From Liolophura sinensis (lineage: Eukaryota; Mollusca; Polyplacophora; Chitonida; Chitonidae): a DNA stretch of 64,000 nt. Of this stretch, positions 35,576 through 48,002 are shown piece after piece. The number at the start of each line of letters is the position of its first letter. The stretch's first letter is position 1. The notes beneath the pieces were generated by a model that was not told the DNA's origin, ran no database searches, and worked only from the letters and a program-made list of their open reading frames with translations. Both the position numbers and the translations under genes were made by a program. The DNA is taken from contig NC_088298.1 in assembly GCF_032854445.1 (NCBI RefSeq), positions 15,985,504 to 16,049,503 on the forward strand, read 5' to 3'.

Positions 35576-37340
35576 CTAGTGTCATACCCGTGTCATATCG
35601 TGTGCTATACCCATTGCCATACCCAGTGTCATACCCGTGCCATATCGTGTGTTATACCCATTGCCATACCCAGTGTCATACCCGTGCCATATCGAGTGTT
35701 ATACCCATTGCCATACCCAGTGTCATACCCGTGCCATATCGAGTATCATACCCAGTGCCTTACCTAGTGTCATACCCGTGCCATATCGAGTGTTATACCC
35801 ATTGCCATACCCAGTGTCATACCCGTGCCATATCGTGTGCTATACCCATTGCCATACCCAGTGTCATACCCGTGCCATATCGAGTGTTATACCCAGTGCC
35901 ATACCCAGTGTCATACCCGTGCCATATCAAGTGTTATACCCATTGCCATACCCAGTGTCATACGCGTGTCATATCGTGTGTTATACCCATTGCCATACCC
36001 AGTGTCATACCCGTGCCATATCGAGTGTCATACCCATTGCCACACCCAGTGTCATACCCGTGCCATATCATGTGTTATCCCGACTGCCTTACCTAGTGTC
36101 ATACCCGTGCCATATCGAGTGTCATACCCATTGCCATACCCAGTGTCATACCCGTGCCATATCGAGTGTCATACCCATTACCATACCTAGTGTCATACGC
36201 GTGCCATATCGTGTGTTATACCCATTGCCATACCCAGTGTCATACTCGTGCCATATCGAGTCTTATACCCATTGCCATACCCAGTGTCATACCCGTGCCA
36301 TATCGTGTGTTATACCCAGTGCCATACTCAGTGTCATACCCGTGCCATATCGAGTATCATACCCAGTGCCATACCCAGTGTCATACCCGTGTCATATCGA
36401 GTGTTATACCCATTGGCATACCCAGTGTCATACCCGTGCCATATCGTGTGTTATACCCAGTGCCATACCCAGTGTCATACCCGTGCCATATCGTGTGTTA
36501 TACCGACTGCCTTACCTAGTGTCATACCCGTGCCATATCGAGTGTTATACCGACTGCCTTACCTAGTGTCATACCCGTGCCATATCGAGTGTTATACACA
36601 ATATCATACCCAGTGTCATACCCGTGCCATATCGTGTGTTATACCCATTGCCATACCCAGTGTCATACCCGTGTCATATCGTGTTATACCCATTGCCATA
36701 CCCAGTGTCATACCCGTACCATATCGAGTGTTTTACCGACTGCCATACCTAGTGTCATACCCGTGCCATATCATGTGTTATACCCATTGCCATACCCAGT
36801 GTCATACCCGTGCCATATCGTGTGTTATACCGACTGCCTTACCTAGTGTCATACCCGTGCCATATCGAGTGTTATACCCAGTGCCATACTCAGTGTCATA
36901 CCCGTGCCATATCGAGTATCATACCCATTGCCATACCCAGTGTCATACCCGTGCCATATCGTGTGTTATACCCATTGCCATACCCAGCGTCATACCCGTG
37001 CCATATCATGTGTTATACCCATTGCCATACCCAGTGTCATACTCGTGTCACATCGAGTGTCATACTCATTGCCACACCCAGTGTCATACCCGTGCCATAT
37101 CGAGTGTCATACCCATTGCCACACCCAGTGTCATACCCGTGCCATATCATGTGTTATCCCGACTGCCTTACCTAGTGTCATACCCGTGCCATATCGAGTA
37201 TCATACCCATTGTCATACCCAGTGTGATACTTGTGCCATATCGAGTGTTATACACAATGTCATACCCAGTGTCATACCTAATGTCATACCCGTCTTATAC
37301 GCGTGCCATACCCAGTGTCATGCCATAACGAGTGCAATAC
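35575..37340. repeat. 47-bp satellite, about 37 copies, dimer of 23+24 bp
   Basis: The unit is GTGCCATATCGAGTGTTATA CCC plus ATTGCCATACCCAGTGTCAT ACCC; the halves align with each other. Some units use a variant second half (GACTGCCTTACCTAGTGTCA). The plus strand has no stops in any frame of the unit, so frames of up to 380 codons run through it. Codon content is a pure echo of the repeat, with no upstream gene signals; I do not call a protein. Confidence 0.95.
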
Positions 37341-37419
37341 CCAGTGTCATGCCAAACAAAGTATGTTCCAAGTTCGACATGCTATCCTGATATATGATAT
37401 GGTCAGACGTGACATACAA

Positions 37420-38070
37420 ACAAAATATTAGTGCTTAGGTCATTAATATACAACAAGAAAAGAAGGGGCCCGAGGAGAGAGCCGTGCGGAACACGTGCGC
37501 GTATTGTACATAGACCGGGTTGCTTTCCGTTAATCACAGCTCTCTGGTATCGTTCTGTAAGATAATATTTAAACCACTCTAGAAGAATATCCCTAATGCC
37601 AGTAAGCCTTTATGCCAAATGGCAAGGAGATATGGTGTAGCGAAGAAATGGAAACAAGTTGAAAACCGTTTTTTCAAAAACTTTACTTACACAGTTTAAA
37701 AATGGGATGGGTCAGTATTTCTTAGGATCATGTACGGTGTCCGTTTTATGAACTGGAAAAAAACTGCATATTTACCTCAGGATAAAGAACAGATTGAACG
37801 GTTTTGCAAATATAGGAACAAGCAGTTGCCTGCCTTCAGATAAGAGACGTGCTCTAAAACCATCGGGACTCAATGCTTTAGTGTGTCGAAATTCAGAAGA
37901 ACCTGTAAAAACATGATTTGAGGTAAAGTTTCTGGTACATAGTTTAGTATCGGTGGTTCTTCACCACTATCGTCTACACAACAAAGACTAGCAAAATAGG
38001 CATTTAAAACAGTTGCATTTTCTGCGGAGTCGTAAAAATACAGACTAGGAGATTTCATAACTTGTGGCAA
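37420..38070 (-). pseudogene. non-LTR retrotransposon (Jockey/CR1-like) RT fragment
   Basis: Minus-strand pieces in different frames follow the order of a LINE ORF2: LNAYFASLCCVDD (right end), TKALSPDGFRARLL, then CVSKVFEKTV, then GIRDILLEWFKYYLTERYQ and VPHGSLLGPLLFLLYINDL, where P-x-GS-x-LGP and YINDL are RT palm motifs. At least three frame shifts or stops break it and the YxDD part is missing, so it is dead. The left end stops about 80 bp from the 47-bp array and the right end meets a SINE-A. Confidence 0.88.
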
Positions 38071-38071
38071 T

Positions 38072-38190
38072 AAATTGATTTATTTGACTGGTGCTTTATG
38101 CCGTGCTCGAGAATATTTAACTTATACGACAGGGGTCAGCATTATGATGGGAGGAAACAGATGCAAAAAACCCCCACAAATACCCGTACA
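38072..38190 (-). mobile_element. SINE-A copy, 5'-truncated
   Basis: GATTTATTTGACTGGTGCTT, GCCGTGCTCGAGAATATTTA and GGTCAGCATTATGATGGGAG; it borders the LINE fragment. Confidence 0.83.
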
Positions 38191-39242
38191 TGTGCCCAAT
38201 CAAAACAAGGCTTCAAAGCAAAATAATACGCCCACCAGATAGTTTTAATCAAGCTAAAAATTTATAAAATCCCTGAAGAACCGGACGAATGTAAGCAACA
38301 ACCTGGGGTTAGTCGTTATTTTCACCCTTCTGTGTGTTTTGGAGGCTTACCCTGGTGAAATTGTAAGCACCACGTTTTCTTTCGATTCACCGGTAGGTGT
38401 TCCCTTTTTTCTTTTCCGGGGGTCACAAGTCAATCTGGTGGGCACATGCAGAGCAAAGGCTCATTTTTTTTTTGCAAAATGCTGGGATGGACTTCCGCTA
38501 ATCAAATCCGGAAAGGCATAGGGCCGTTTTGACTTCCGGTACAGCAGACAACAGGAAGCCACGTGGAAGCCAAATTAGCAATGGTACATTACTCTCTTTT
38601 CTCTGGAAAAGAAAAAAAATCGAATTTGAGTGCCCTTTCCACTACATGCGGAAAAGTTCTTTACACTCTTCAGCATCAAAGACTCCCCATGAACAGGATT
38701 AAGGTATGTACAACCTCAAGGCTGAACATATTTTTGTTGTAACCAAAAGTATTTTTCTTTGATCAAGAGAAACACCCCCTATATACATGTATGCGCTGCA
38801 CTTTATACTACCTCATAGGCCATAATTCTTTAAACTACAGTGCAAAACTTAGCCATTAGAGACGCCCTTTAATAGGTTCAACTAATATACTCGACAAATA
38901 TAAGAGCCTTCTGGCCATTTCATTTTAAGACTCTACTTATTTGCTCTATTCCTTAGTGTAAGTACCGTGCATACATCTCTTCTAAACCCTGCGAGTCGTG
39001 AAATCCCCACCGGTTATATATAATAGCCATTCCAAACAGTAAACTGACACGCGATTTTCTTGGTAGACAATATCTATATTCCTTTCGACATCTGAGGCTC
39101 CAAAATTGTCAAGGTTGTAACACATTCTTTTCAAACAGACTAGATGAAATGATCTGGTACTACTTACTCTTACAAATCTTACAAGTCTTACAAATAACTG
39201 CGGTTGAATGTCCAGAGTTATACGAAAATTATCAATAATTTC
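38191..39242. other. no feature recognised
   Basis: Unique-looking DNA; the small plus-strand frame at 38.34-38.52 kb has no motif. Confidence 0.4.
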
Positions 39243-39490
39243 ATTGATTTATTTACTTGATTGGAATTTTACGCCAGCGCTCAAAACTATTTCATTGATG
39301 GTGGGAGGAAACGTTGCAGAAACAGGGGGGGGGGGGGGAAACAAACGACCATCCGTAGGTTGCTGCAGGCCTTTCAGGAATGCAAGGCAGCACGAACTGT
39401 ATTTGAACTCACAGCAATCACATTGGTGAGAGGCTTCATCAGAGTCAATGTGCTGCACTAGCGTGTTATCCCCTTGGCAACGGAGGCCCA
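39243..39490 (-). mobile_element. SINE-A copy, near full length, with G14 run
   Basis: Tail, diverged 3' end, a 14-base G run (39325-39338) at the same body position as the G16 run at 324-339, CCATCCGTAGGTTGCTGCAG, and reversed head (GGCAACGGAGGCCCA). Confidence 0.87.
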
Positions 39491-39722
39491 CTCATTTCAC
39501 GGACATTGGTGTGTCACTGTAAATATTTAATCAGTCGACGTCTCCAAGAAAAAGAGGGAGTTGCTAGCAAACTAAATTTTTAATGAGCTGAAGTATTTCT
39601 TTTACAGTGACCTGGTCGTACATTCCTTGTTGAAATTTCATAACTGTATTACAGTATTGCACTAAACATACTGCAGCGTTCCACGAGACATTTTAGCCGG
39701 ATCTTTATTCAACGTAACTTGC

Positions 39723-39907
39723 TAGTGCCTCACAATGACGCAAGAACCTCTCACAAATGCGATCGAGTCCAAGTCCAGCTCATGCTGTCTGGACAAGGGT
39801 TTTTTCCCAGGCTCTGCCCGGTGTCCTCCCACCATAATGCTGGCCGCGGTCGTATGAGTGAAATATTCTTGAGAACTGCATAAAATAGATCAAATAAATA
39901 AATAAAT
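39723..39907 (+). mobile_element. SINE-A copy with internal deletion
   Basis: CACAATGACGCAAGAACCTC, B-box-like GTCCAAGTCC, shortened centre, CCACCATAATGCTGGCCGCG and AAATA tail. Confidence 0.87.
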
Positions 39908-40333
39908 ATTAAACGCAACATCTTTTTTCATTGGCATCAAGAGGCTGAGCTGGATAACTTAACACGTAAATGGATCACAACTTCTGTTTATTCGATGAAC
40001 GACGTTTTGATATATATACTTTAGTCTATTTCTTTTAGCCAGTCGCGTATATTCAGGTAAACGTAAAATCAATCATATGCTCTACCAAAATTGCCTTTCG
40101 TTTGTGACACGTAACAACAAAATATTTTATTCACAGCTGAATATAGGCGACTGACTATAGTATCTATTTAGACGATAGTATCCAGTATAGTAAATTCTTG
40201 AAATAAACTCTTCAAATAATCATTGTTATTGCATTGCTAAATACCAAATGGTTAATTGAACATTATGTTTGCTTACAGTAACGTCCCTGAATAGAACTTG
40301 TGATCCGTATATATGTTATGTTAATCATAATTG

Positions 40334-40600
40334 GGGGCCTTCGTGGCTCAGTTGGTTAGCGCGCTAGTGCAGCGTAATGACCCAGGAGCGTGTGATCAAT
40401 GCGGTCGATGTGAGTTCAAGTCGAGCTCATGCTGGCTTCCTCTCCGTGGGAAGGTCTGGAAGTAACCTCCGGATGGTCGTGGGTCCCCCCACCCGGGCAC
40501 TGCCCGGTTTTCTCCCACCATAATGTTGGCTGCCGTCGTATAAGTGAAATATTCTTGAGTACGGCTTAAAGCACCAAATAAATAAATAAATAAATAAATT
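40334..40600 (+). mobile_element. SINE-A copy, full length
   Basis: Best reference copy: head GGCCTTCGTGGCTCAGTTGG (A-box) and TTAGCGCGC, B-box GAGTTCAAGTC, the whole body and an (AAAT)n tail. The body has CCCCCCACCCGG where others have CCCCCGGG. Confidence 0.95.
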
Positions 40601-42056
40601 AAACATAATTTGTTTGGCGTTGTGACAATGAGTATTACAATGAAAAACCACCTGCTCTGTCTGAAGCCGAGTTATAAGCGCCTTAAAATTACTTCAGCGT
40701 GCGTATATTAAATGGCTTAAAACAAGATTTTCCCCGGAGATCTGGTAATAAAAAAACGCAACAATAATAATTCGGCGATGCGAAAACAGGTTCGATCGCT
40801 GCCTCCTTACCGTTGTTTTCGACTAAAAATACCACGACAGGTGCATTTTCAAGTGAAACACTGTATCTGACAGTTCAAGCACAACACGTTAGTTTATGGA
40901 TTTCACTTTAATTCATACCGAAAACTTCAAAAGCCTGTAATAAAATACAGTTATTTATTGGTGTTTGCAAATTTAGAATGCCCTTGGGAAATGACTCATC
41001 ATACCATTCATAATATGTGGCGTCAACGAGTCGAGCTTTGAAAAACAAATATTGATCCTAAAAATAGCAAGCAGTGAAAATCTGGAAGTCGGTTTCAGCA
41101 TGTAATCTGGTAAATTGTTGACCGAGTGGGCTGAAGTACTGTAAGTAGACATCATGGCACGGTGAGAAATGTGGCCTTTTTTTGGATTAAAGCGGTACCT
41201 GATAAACTTATGCTTGTACACATGGAGCTTGGAGTGGCTGTTGTCACTCACTCGATTTCTTTAACCCATAAGCCTGACGGCTTCATAAAAATCGAAATTA
41301 ATAATTTTTTGTCCAAAATTTCAGCACCTGAGCGCATTCTTCTGTGCTCCTGTCCATTGTGATAAACAAGCAATCTGGTTTCGCTGTTTGCACGATGTTT
41401 CCACATCAGGGATTTGTTAATTGGTGGACCACGACAAGGTAATTTTTCACTCGCGGGATAGCAGAGTGCGAAGGGTAATGGGTAACTATAAAAAAATAGC
41501 ATTGTTAGGATGGTGCGCGGGATGGCTCTAGTACATCCGGGTGCTTGAGGGCAACGTTTAGTGGTAATTACGTGCGATTTTAAATCGCGTGCCACACGAG
41601 TCCCGATACTAATTCAGCTGTCAGGATCAGAACTCGTGCAAGTGCAAGAGTTATCCACGGACGAGTTGAGCACAGCAGCTGCTCAGCCGTACAGCAGCAT
41701 GAAGCTGGTTATAAAGTATAATGATTAAATTAATCATGCACTCTCACCACTGCAGCGGTGAGAGGGCAGGCGTGTTTGTATGGCAAGAAGTAGGGTTTTG
41801 CATTTCTCCGCGTAATTGGCCCTCAGGTGGATTGAATTTTTCTCCCTGGACATAAGTCCCATTCGGCCATCTGAGAAGTAGGTCATGAAGGTGTCATATT
41901 CACTCACCATCAGAAGACACGTTGTGACGCCCCAGTGTAAATGACAAGTATTTCATGGACATGAAGGTGCCTCAGGAAAAGAAGGCTGAAACAGAACTGA
42001 AAAACTGTGTGTCAGAAGCAGTCACTCAGAGCTGATTCTGTTTATGACAGGAGTTT
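40601..42056. other. no gene; one strong short hairpin
   Basis: CTCTCACC and GGTGAGAG form an 8-bp stem around ACTGCAGC near 41740-41763. No other structure or coding is supported. Confidence 0.45.
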
Positions 42057-42222
42057 TTATTTGTTTATCTATTTTATTTGTGTTTTACGCCGTACTCAAG
42101 AATATTTCAATTATACGACGGCAGCCAGCATTATGATGGGAGGAACCGGGCAGAGACCGGCAGAAACCCACGACCATCTCGCAGGTTGCGCCAGACCTCA
42201 CTTACGGCCGGAGAGGAAGACA
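42057..42222 (-). mobile_element. SINE-A copy, 5'-truncated
   Basis: Tail, GTTTTACGCCGTACTCAAGA, GCCAGCATTATGATGGGAGG and CCACGACCATCTCGCAGGTT to GGCCGGAGAGGAAGA. Confidence 0.9.
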
Positions 42223-42465
42223 CTATATCTACATGCCTAACATGTATACATAATACAAAACATATACATACGGAAACACCTATTGGCGTGGGACAGAATA
42301 ATATGCTTTTTGAAGTACATTTTCTCGTTTGTGATTCTGAACTAGCTAAATGGTTGACCAAATTTGATCAAATATGCATGTAAACGCTGTCGCTAAAAGT
42401 TGCTAACGTTTTCCCATAATAATTGAATTAGCAGAATAATTATGCTGCCTTTACCAGAAGATTGT

Positions 42466-42527
42466 GATATAATAACAGAATACATTCTAGCATAACTCAG
42501 ACAACAGACTTTCTGTTAAATTTTAGT
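42466..42527. mobile_element. MITE end fragment
   Basis: ACATTCTAGCATAACTCAGA CAACAGACTTTCTGTTAAAT matches the right terminal repeat of the element at 21.05-21.25 kb; the other half is missing. Confidence 0.75.
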
Positions 42528-42854
42528 GAGCACCAACTGAATTAATTCTCATTACATATGACACTATGACACTCCCTAGAGTTGTCTCGCAAAACCTCGT
42601 ATCGTCACTAGTTTTGCTAACTGTAGTCCAACGAACAGCCCTGTAACACAGCCGTAAAAAGGTTCCGAACTTGTACAACCCCAAAATATCTATACATGAC
42701 CAATAGCCTGATTTGCTCTTCTTTGGATGACACGCTCTCAGTTCGTTACCGACTGCTTTTCTACTGACGTGTTCTAGCCGATGTCCTTTCGCATATCGTG
42801 AGCGACAAAGATGTGTGTACATGTATACAAGTTGCAAGGGCGTATCAAGTTATT

Positions 42855-42952
42855 GATTTTATTTATTTATTGGTAATTTACGCCGCACACAAGATTATTT
42901 CATTTGTATGATGGCTGCATACAAAGGTTGCTGCAAGACCTCCGTGGCCAAG
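42855..42952 (-). mobile_element. SINE-A copy with internal deletion, at the edge of duplication copy A
   Basis: Tail, AATTTACGCCGCACACAAGA and ATGATGGCTGC joined to AAGGTTGCTGCAAGACC and a head scrap (CTCCGTGGCC). Confidence 0.75.
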
Positions 42953-42974
42953 AAATGGCCCTTGGTATGCGTCG

Positions 42975-44690
42975 GTGACACTGGCATTTTTGGACTCCTT
43001 TTCTGTTTTTTCGGCTTAAGGTTCGTAAAATGTGGAGAATTCGTAACAGGTCAAGTCCGAAATTGCCATCTGGCGGTCAACTGTAGTGGCAAGCTCTCGT
43101 CAACAGTGTAATGTTTTCTAACATAGAATATGGCATGATATCGTTTATTTCTTAAAGAAAAAGGCTCCCTCGCTGGTCAAGTACTAATGGCCTCATTTGC
43201 CATGCCCTAGAAAATCTTGGATGCCCTGGGCTTGGAAGAATGGAAAAAAAAAACCCCTGTGGTCCAATTAAGATAACGACAAGATGCGCTTTCTCTTTCA
43301 ACACAAAGGCAAGAACAATCTTAGTTTCCCCTGATGACTTAAGTGGAGAGAAAATGTTTTTTTCCTCTCTTTTTGGCTTTGTCCATTTGTGTCGGATAAT
43401 TTAAATGTCAGACTTCTGAAACAGGATCATGGGGCCTCACGTGGACTGTTACTTGCCCTCAATCTTACGGCTCTGTCCCATAATGTCAGCTTAATACTAA
43501 CTGATAGACTCAGCGTGTGAACGGTTCTGGCAGCGTCAATTATCATAGCCGATCTGCTGGAATGGTTGCACGTGACACGAATGCTTTAAGATAAAGAGGA
43601 TTTGCTCTTGGATTAAGAGCACAATGCACAATTCGTGTTGCAAAAAGTAGTCCGATCTAGGCCTGATTAAGACATGTCACTGCGCGTTAATAAATAGATC
43701 GCCGATTCACTCGTATGACGGCGATTTCGATCTGAGAGAGGGTCGGTTCACTCATAAATAATGGCACGGTGACAATTGTATACGGAAACTCAAACGAAAT
43801 CGTGCATTGGTCTGAAGGTAGCACGGGATCAGACATAACCTGCTTACATCTGTGGGGCCATTTTCACAAAAATTCATCGGGATATTTTCTACTGGAAAAT
43901 GAGGTACCTTCATGTCCATAAATACTTGTATTCTTACTATAAATAATCTGGCTGGTATATTCGACAAATGTGATACAGTGTCATAGTTATTAAGAAATAT
44001 GTCTCGTTACATAACTGGATACGGGAATTTGGGAATCTTGTACCAAAACACAAATGAGTTCTCCAAAAGCAAAGCTGTACCATGACATATAATGGCAACT
44101 GCAGGATGTACAAACTGATATTGCCCAGGTAATCAATGGTTACTGAAAGACACAAAGGGAAAAATTATAGTTTCACGCCTCATTAAAAAAAGCGATACAT
44201 GTTGTTACATTTATGCCTGTACGTCACACGTGCGAAAGTTCGTCAGTAACTTGCCACAGGTTTACAGCATATACTCCCGTTTCCTCTCAGTTTTGAATAA
44301 GGACGTTCAAAACTGATAGTCGTAGAGCATATCTTGGGGCACAACTGAATTCAGAAGAAGACAAAAAAAATACGAAGGGAAAAATATGAATAGACCTACA
44401 GCGTGATAATAGCAAAGATAGCCGTGAAGATAGTTCAATAACTGGACAATGGTCACCCTAAGGTCTGGTATTTATAAAAGTGAGGCGATCGCCTGGTTGT
44501 ATTGAATTGTAAAAAAAAGTGATCTCCTGCTAACTCAGGTATAGAATTGCACCAGTGGAAATGGTTGAATTTGTTAGAGACAGAGTGTACGGGCAGGAAA
44601 CTATAATATGACCCTAAAGCCTATCCACTCAGGCAACAATTTTGATTTACATTTTATAATCACAGACGTGAAAATAAACAAGATTATATA
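42975..44690. repeat. segmental duplication, copy A
   Basis: Matches 48003-49585 in the same orientation and order. Landmarks shared by both include TCTTACGGCTCTGTC, GTGTGAACGGTTCTGGCAGC, AAAAAGTAGTCCGATC, CGCGTTAATAAATAGATC and TATAATATGACCCTAAAGCC. Alignment is interrupted between about 43.9 and 44.4 kb, where A is longer. No coding frame is shared by both copies. Confidence 0.88.
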
Positions 44691-47600
44691 TGGGGTGGAA
44701 GTTCTAGAAATTCTAGAAGTTCACACCTCTTGAGCATATGTAGAGCTAATTACCCTGTGCCGCAGGACTGTTGAAGGAAATTAGTTCACACGGGACCGTC
44801 TGTAATCGAGTGGAAGGTGATTTGGTAATGTACGAGTCGAAATATAGCCGTCAGCCCACAGGTATTAGCTATATGTATATGGATGGTGAGATATGAATTT
44901 TGTCACATGCTCTCACGAACCTCTGTCAACCGATCGCATCTGTTATTCTGTCGGGGTATTTACGACTTGTGTACCGTAAGGAGGGAGAGTTATCGGCTCA
45001 TCCAGACTGGGTTCGCCTTTCCCCAAGACAGAAATAACATTGAAGGCGAGACGCGGGACAGCTTGGCCTAATTTAAGGCGGTGTTGGCGGTGTTGTAGAT
45101 GAATGATGGGGAAAACCCGACGGCCCAATCTTATCAATTACCCTAAACCGTTTTCCTTCGAGACCAGCTTACGTCTTAACGTCGTGGAACCATCAGCTGA
45201 TATTTCGGGTATGTTTGGAGGGGTTTTGAAACCTCTCTACTTCCTGCATGAGCTGTATTATTCGGATTACGCGATATTTTCTCCGCAGCAGATCAAACTT
45301 TTACCAAGGAAGACGCAAGTTCGAACCCAGCTCTAGCTGCTGAGGTTATAGCTTTACTCAGGACGGTTTTCAGGTACTCTCTCATCCAGAGAACGGATAA
45401 CTTCCAAACGTGTATCAGGGCTTGAGAGAAATCGAAAACCCATGCCGCAAACTAAAAATTAAAAAAATAAAAGACAAAATAAAAAAGAAATAGTTGAATA
45501 TAAACGAACAGGCATATGTTACCTTTTCCTTGTCTTCTGTGACATTGTTTATTGCAAGATGACACATTTCCAGATTAGTTGTCCTCATCTTAAATACAAC
45601 ATCCGTCGTTCCAATCTAAACACAGTGTGTCACAGCGGAAGGCTGCGTTTATCACGCGCTATCAATGGCCATCGCTATGTAGTTCCTACCAAGTAACACT
45701 CACGTGATCAAACGAAAGGATCTGGTATGGTAAGGCGGGGAATCGGCCTATGTGCAACAAACTGTGTACCCGAAGAAGCGAGACAGACTATGGCTCAGAG
45801 TCATAGCTTCTGACAAACAGTTTTTCAGTTCTGTTTTACACTTCTTTACCTGTTATACAACAAACATACGACTTATAAAGCTCCAAACAAGCACGGAAGC
45901 GAAGTATCGATCATAAAATGGAATAATGGCAACCTACACCAATCACGCTGAAATATGTTTGTTTTCGCATTAAAAACTGTAGACTGGGAAAATCACGGTC
46001 CCACAAATGTAACTTTCTGAAAAGTTCTTGATCACGCCCCTATGCACCGGTCAATTAAATAAATATAATAACAAATGTAACTTTCATGTTTATAATTCCC
46101 CTATGACATGCTAATGTTAGCGAAGCGGGATTCACGTATGATTTCGCTATACATGTAGTTATCATAAGTTACGTGTACCATACCTCTACAATTATCCGTT
46201 CTAACGCACAATAGCACTTATTTAATGCAAAGACGACCTATATTTTTACTCACATTAAAGTATGTTTTCCAACGAAAATAAAAATGAACCACAAATATTC
46301 GAACTCTTCCTGGAGGTATTACATTTTCTTTACACTCAGTTCCATAGTTCGCTGTACTATGAAGGGTGCCTAACTGACAAATAAAGATTTTAAACTCGCC
46401 AAGATATGACAAAGTGATCAAATTATAAAGACAAACGTTAACCAGTACGAAACTTTGAGAGCACATATAAATACATTCTTGAAAGTTTCTGTAAATTATT
46501 TTTCTTGTTAAGTTAAAATCGCAGTAATCGTTTAAACAAAAAATTGGAGTTTTTAATCGACAGTGCAGTGTGCTGGGTTATTACTAGGCAACCATCTGTT
46601 GTATGGACATATAACTTTTATAAATGCTTCGACCAAGTTTTATACTTCTTATTGGGAAATTTTACAGAATTGTGCGGGGATTTTTAAATTTAAACTTTTC
46701 CTCGGAGCCGATTCTTCGCCTTACCGCACCAGGTCGTTTTTGTACAGGTAATACCTACAAGTTGTTGTGCAGTGATTGATTCGACTTTTGGTCTCAGTCC
46801 AGAGCTGTTTTTCTCCGCCTACCTAATTATGGAGAGTGACAAGTTATGAAAAAGAAACACGGATTTCAAAAGAATCTATTAAAAATAATTTGGGACTACG
46901 CCTTTTTGGATGGGATTTTATGACCCATAGAGGTTGGCAGAAGACAGTTGGTTTTGTATTTGCATTCCTCTAGATGGGGCTTACCACGAACTAGACTGTT
47001 AGCTTTCATGACAACGACTGTCGGTGAAGCAATCAATCAAGCCGGCTTCACTAATGATTAACTATTGACTTAACCAGCCTGTTACAATGTTGAGTATCGG
47101 TGACAGTGCCGGCGAAAAAGCGGGCTATCTGTATTGATAATAATACTTTCGCCTGGATATGCCCGTGTTTGAGTCGACTTTGGTCCAGGCACAGTGCTAT
47201 ACTGCAACAGAGTATTGAATATGTTCTGAATACAACAACAGAGTAACCATATAGACAATGAGTATATTTTTTCTTTCTGGAGTGACGTTCTCGCGCATGG
47301 TTGATTACTGCAGGCTAAAATCAGTCATTAACATATTCATTTCTTCCACTAACGTAAATTGCGCGACGCATTTTTAAAACAAGCATGCGCTTAAATTGCG
47401 GATGTATCAGTCAGCGGGCACAGTTATGACTGGCTGCTTACAGAAGAATATATTTTAAATCTATGTTGGCGGTCAGGTTTAACGATTGAAGAAACTTATG
47501 AAGTGTAAAGCCTACTGGTTTACATTAGCGGGGGAATCTGGAAGCAGAAAACACATAGTATGCAAATTTTCATTCATTCTTGTGCATACATGATGTAAGT

Positions 47601-48002
47601 TTCTGGAAGATATTCAAACAAACACGTCATAATAATTTGTGAAGTGAAGCGAGCGTGCAGATTATTCATCTATTGATGAGGGAGACATACATTTGAAACA
47701 CGCTCAATAACATGCCATCGATACGTCCAAACGGACAGGATGTAAAGACATGTGAAGCACAGTGTGATGGTTTTCGTTTTTCTTACTCAGTGACCTGGTT
47801 TGAAAAACAAAAAGGATTTATCATTTGGTCAAAATTTGGAAAGTGAGCTAAAGATGGTGTTTGGCAAAGAAAAACAAAGCCACTTTGAACATATAACTTT
47901 CTGTCTATGTTTCTTTTTTTATTTCTCTGTGCTTCGCTTTAGGATTGGTTGCGAACAAGCGTTTCCTCTGGGTCCGAGGAATGACGTGCGTTGTACATGG
48001 TA
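44691..48002. other. spacer between duplication copies, no gene seen
   Basis: 3.3 kb of AT-rich unique-looking DNA. Small frames (45.1-45.3, 46.2-46.5, 46.6-46.75, 47.8-48.0 kb) carry no motif. A lone B-box-like AGTTCGAACCC at about 45320 has no tRNA around it. Confidence 0.4.

Noticed and set aside
35575-37340. CRISPR or bacterial repeat array
   Set aside because: No spacers; the 23+24 bp halves are related to each other, so it is a satellite.
36248-37390. 380-codon plus-strand frame, longest of the window
   Set aside because: Purely a reading of the 47-bp satellite in all three phases; no start context, domain or codon bias.
45312-45335. Isolated B-box-like words (also near 22380 and 34230)
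   Set aside because: No A-box or cloverleaf around them; single words are expected by chance in a genome rich in tRNA-derived repeats.
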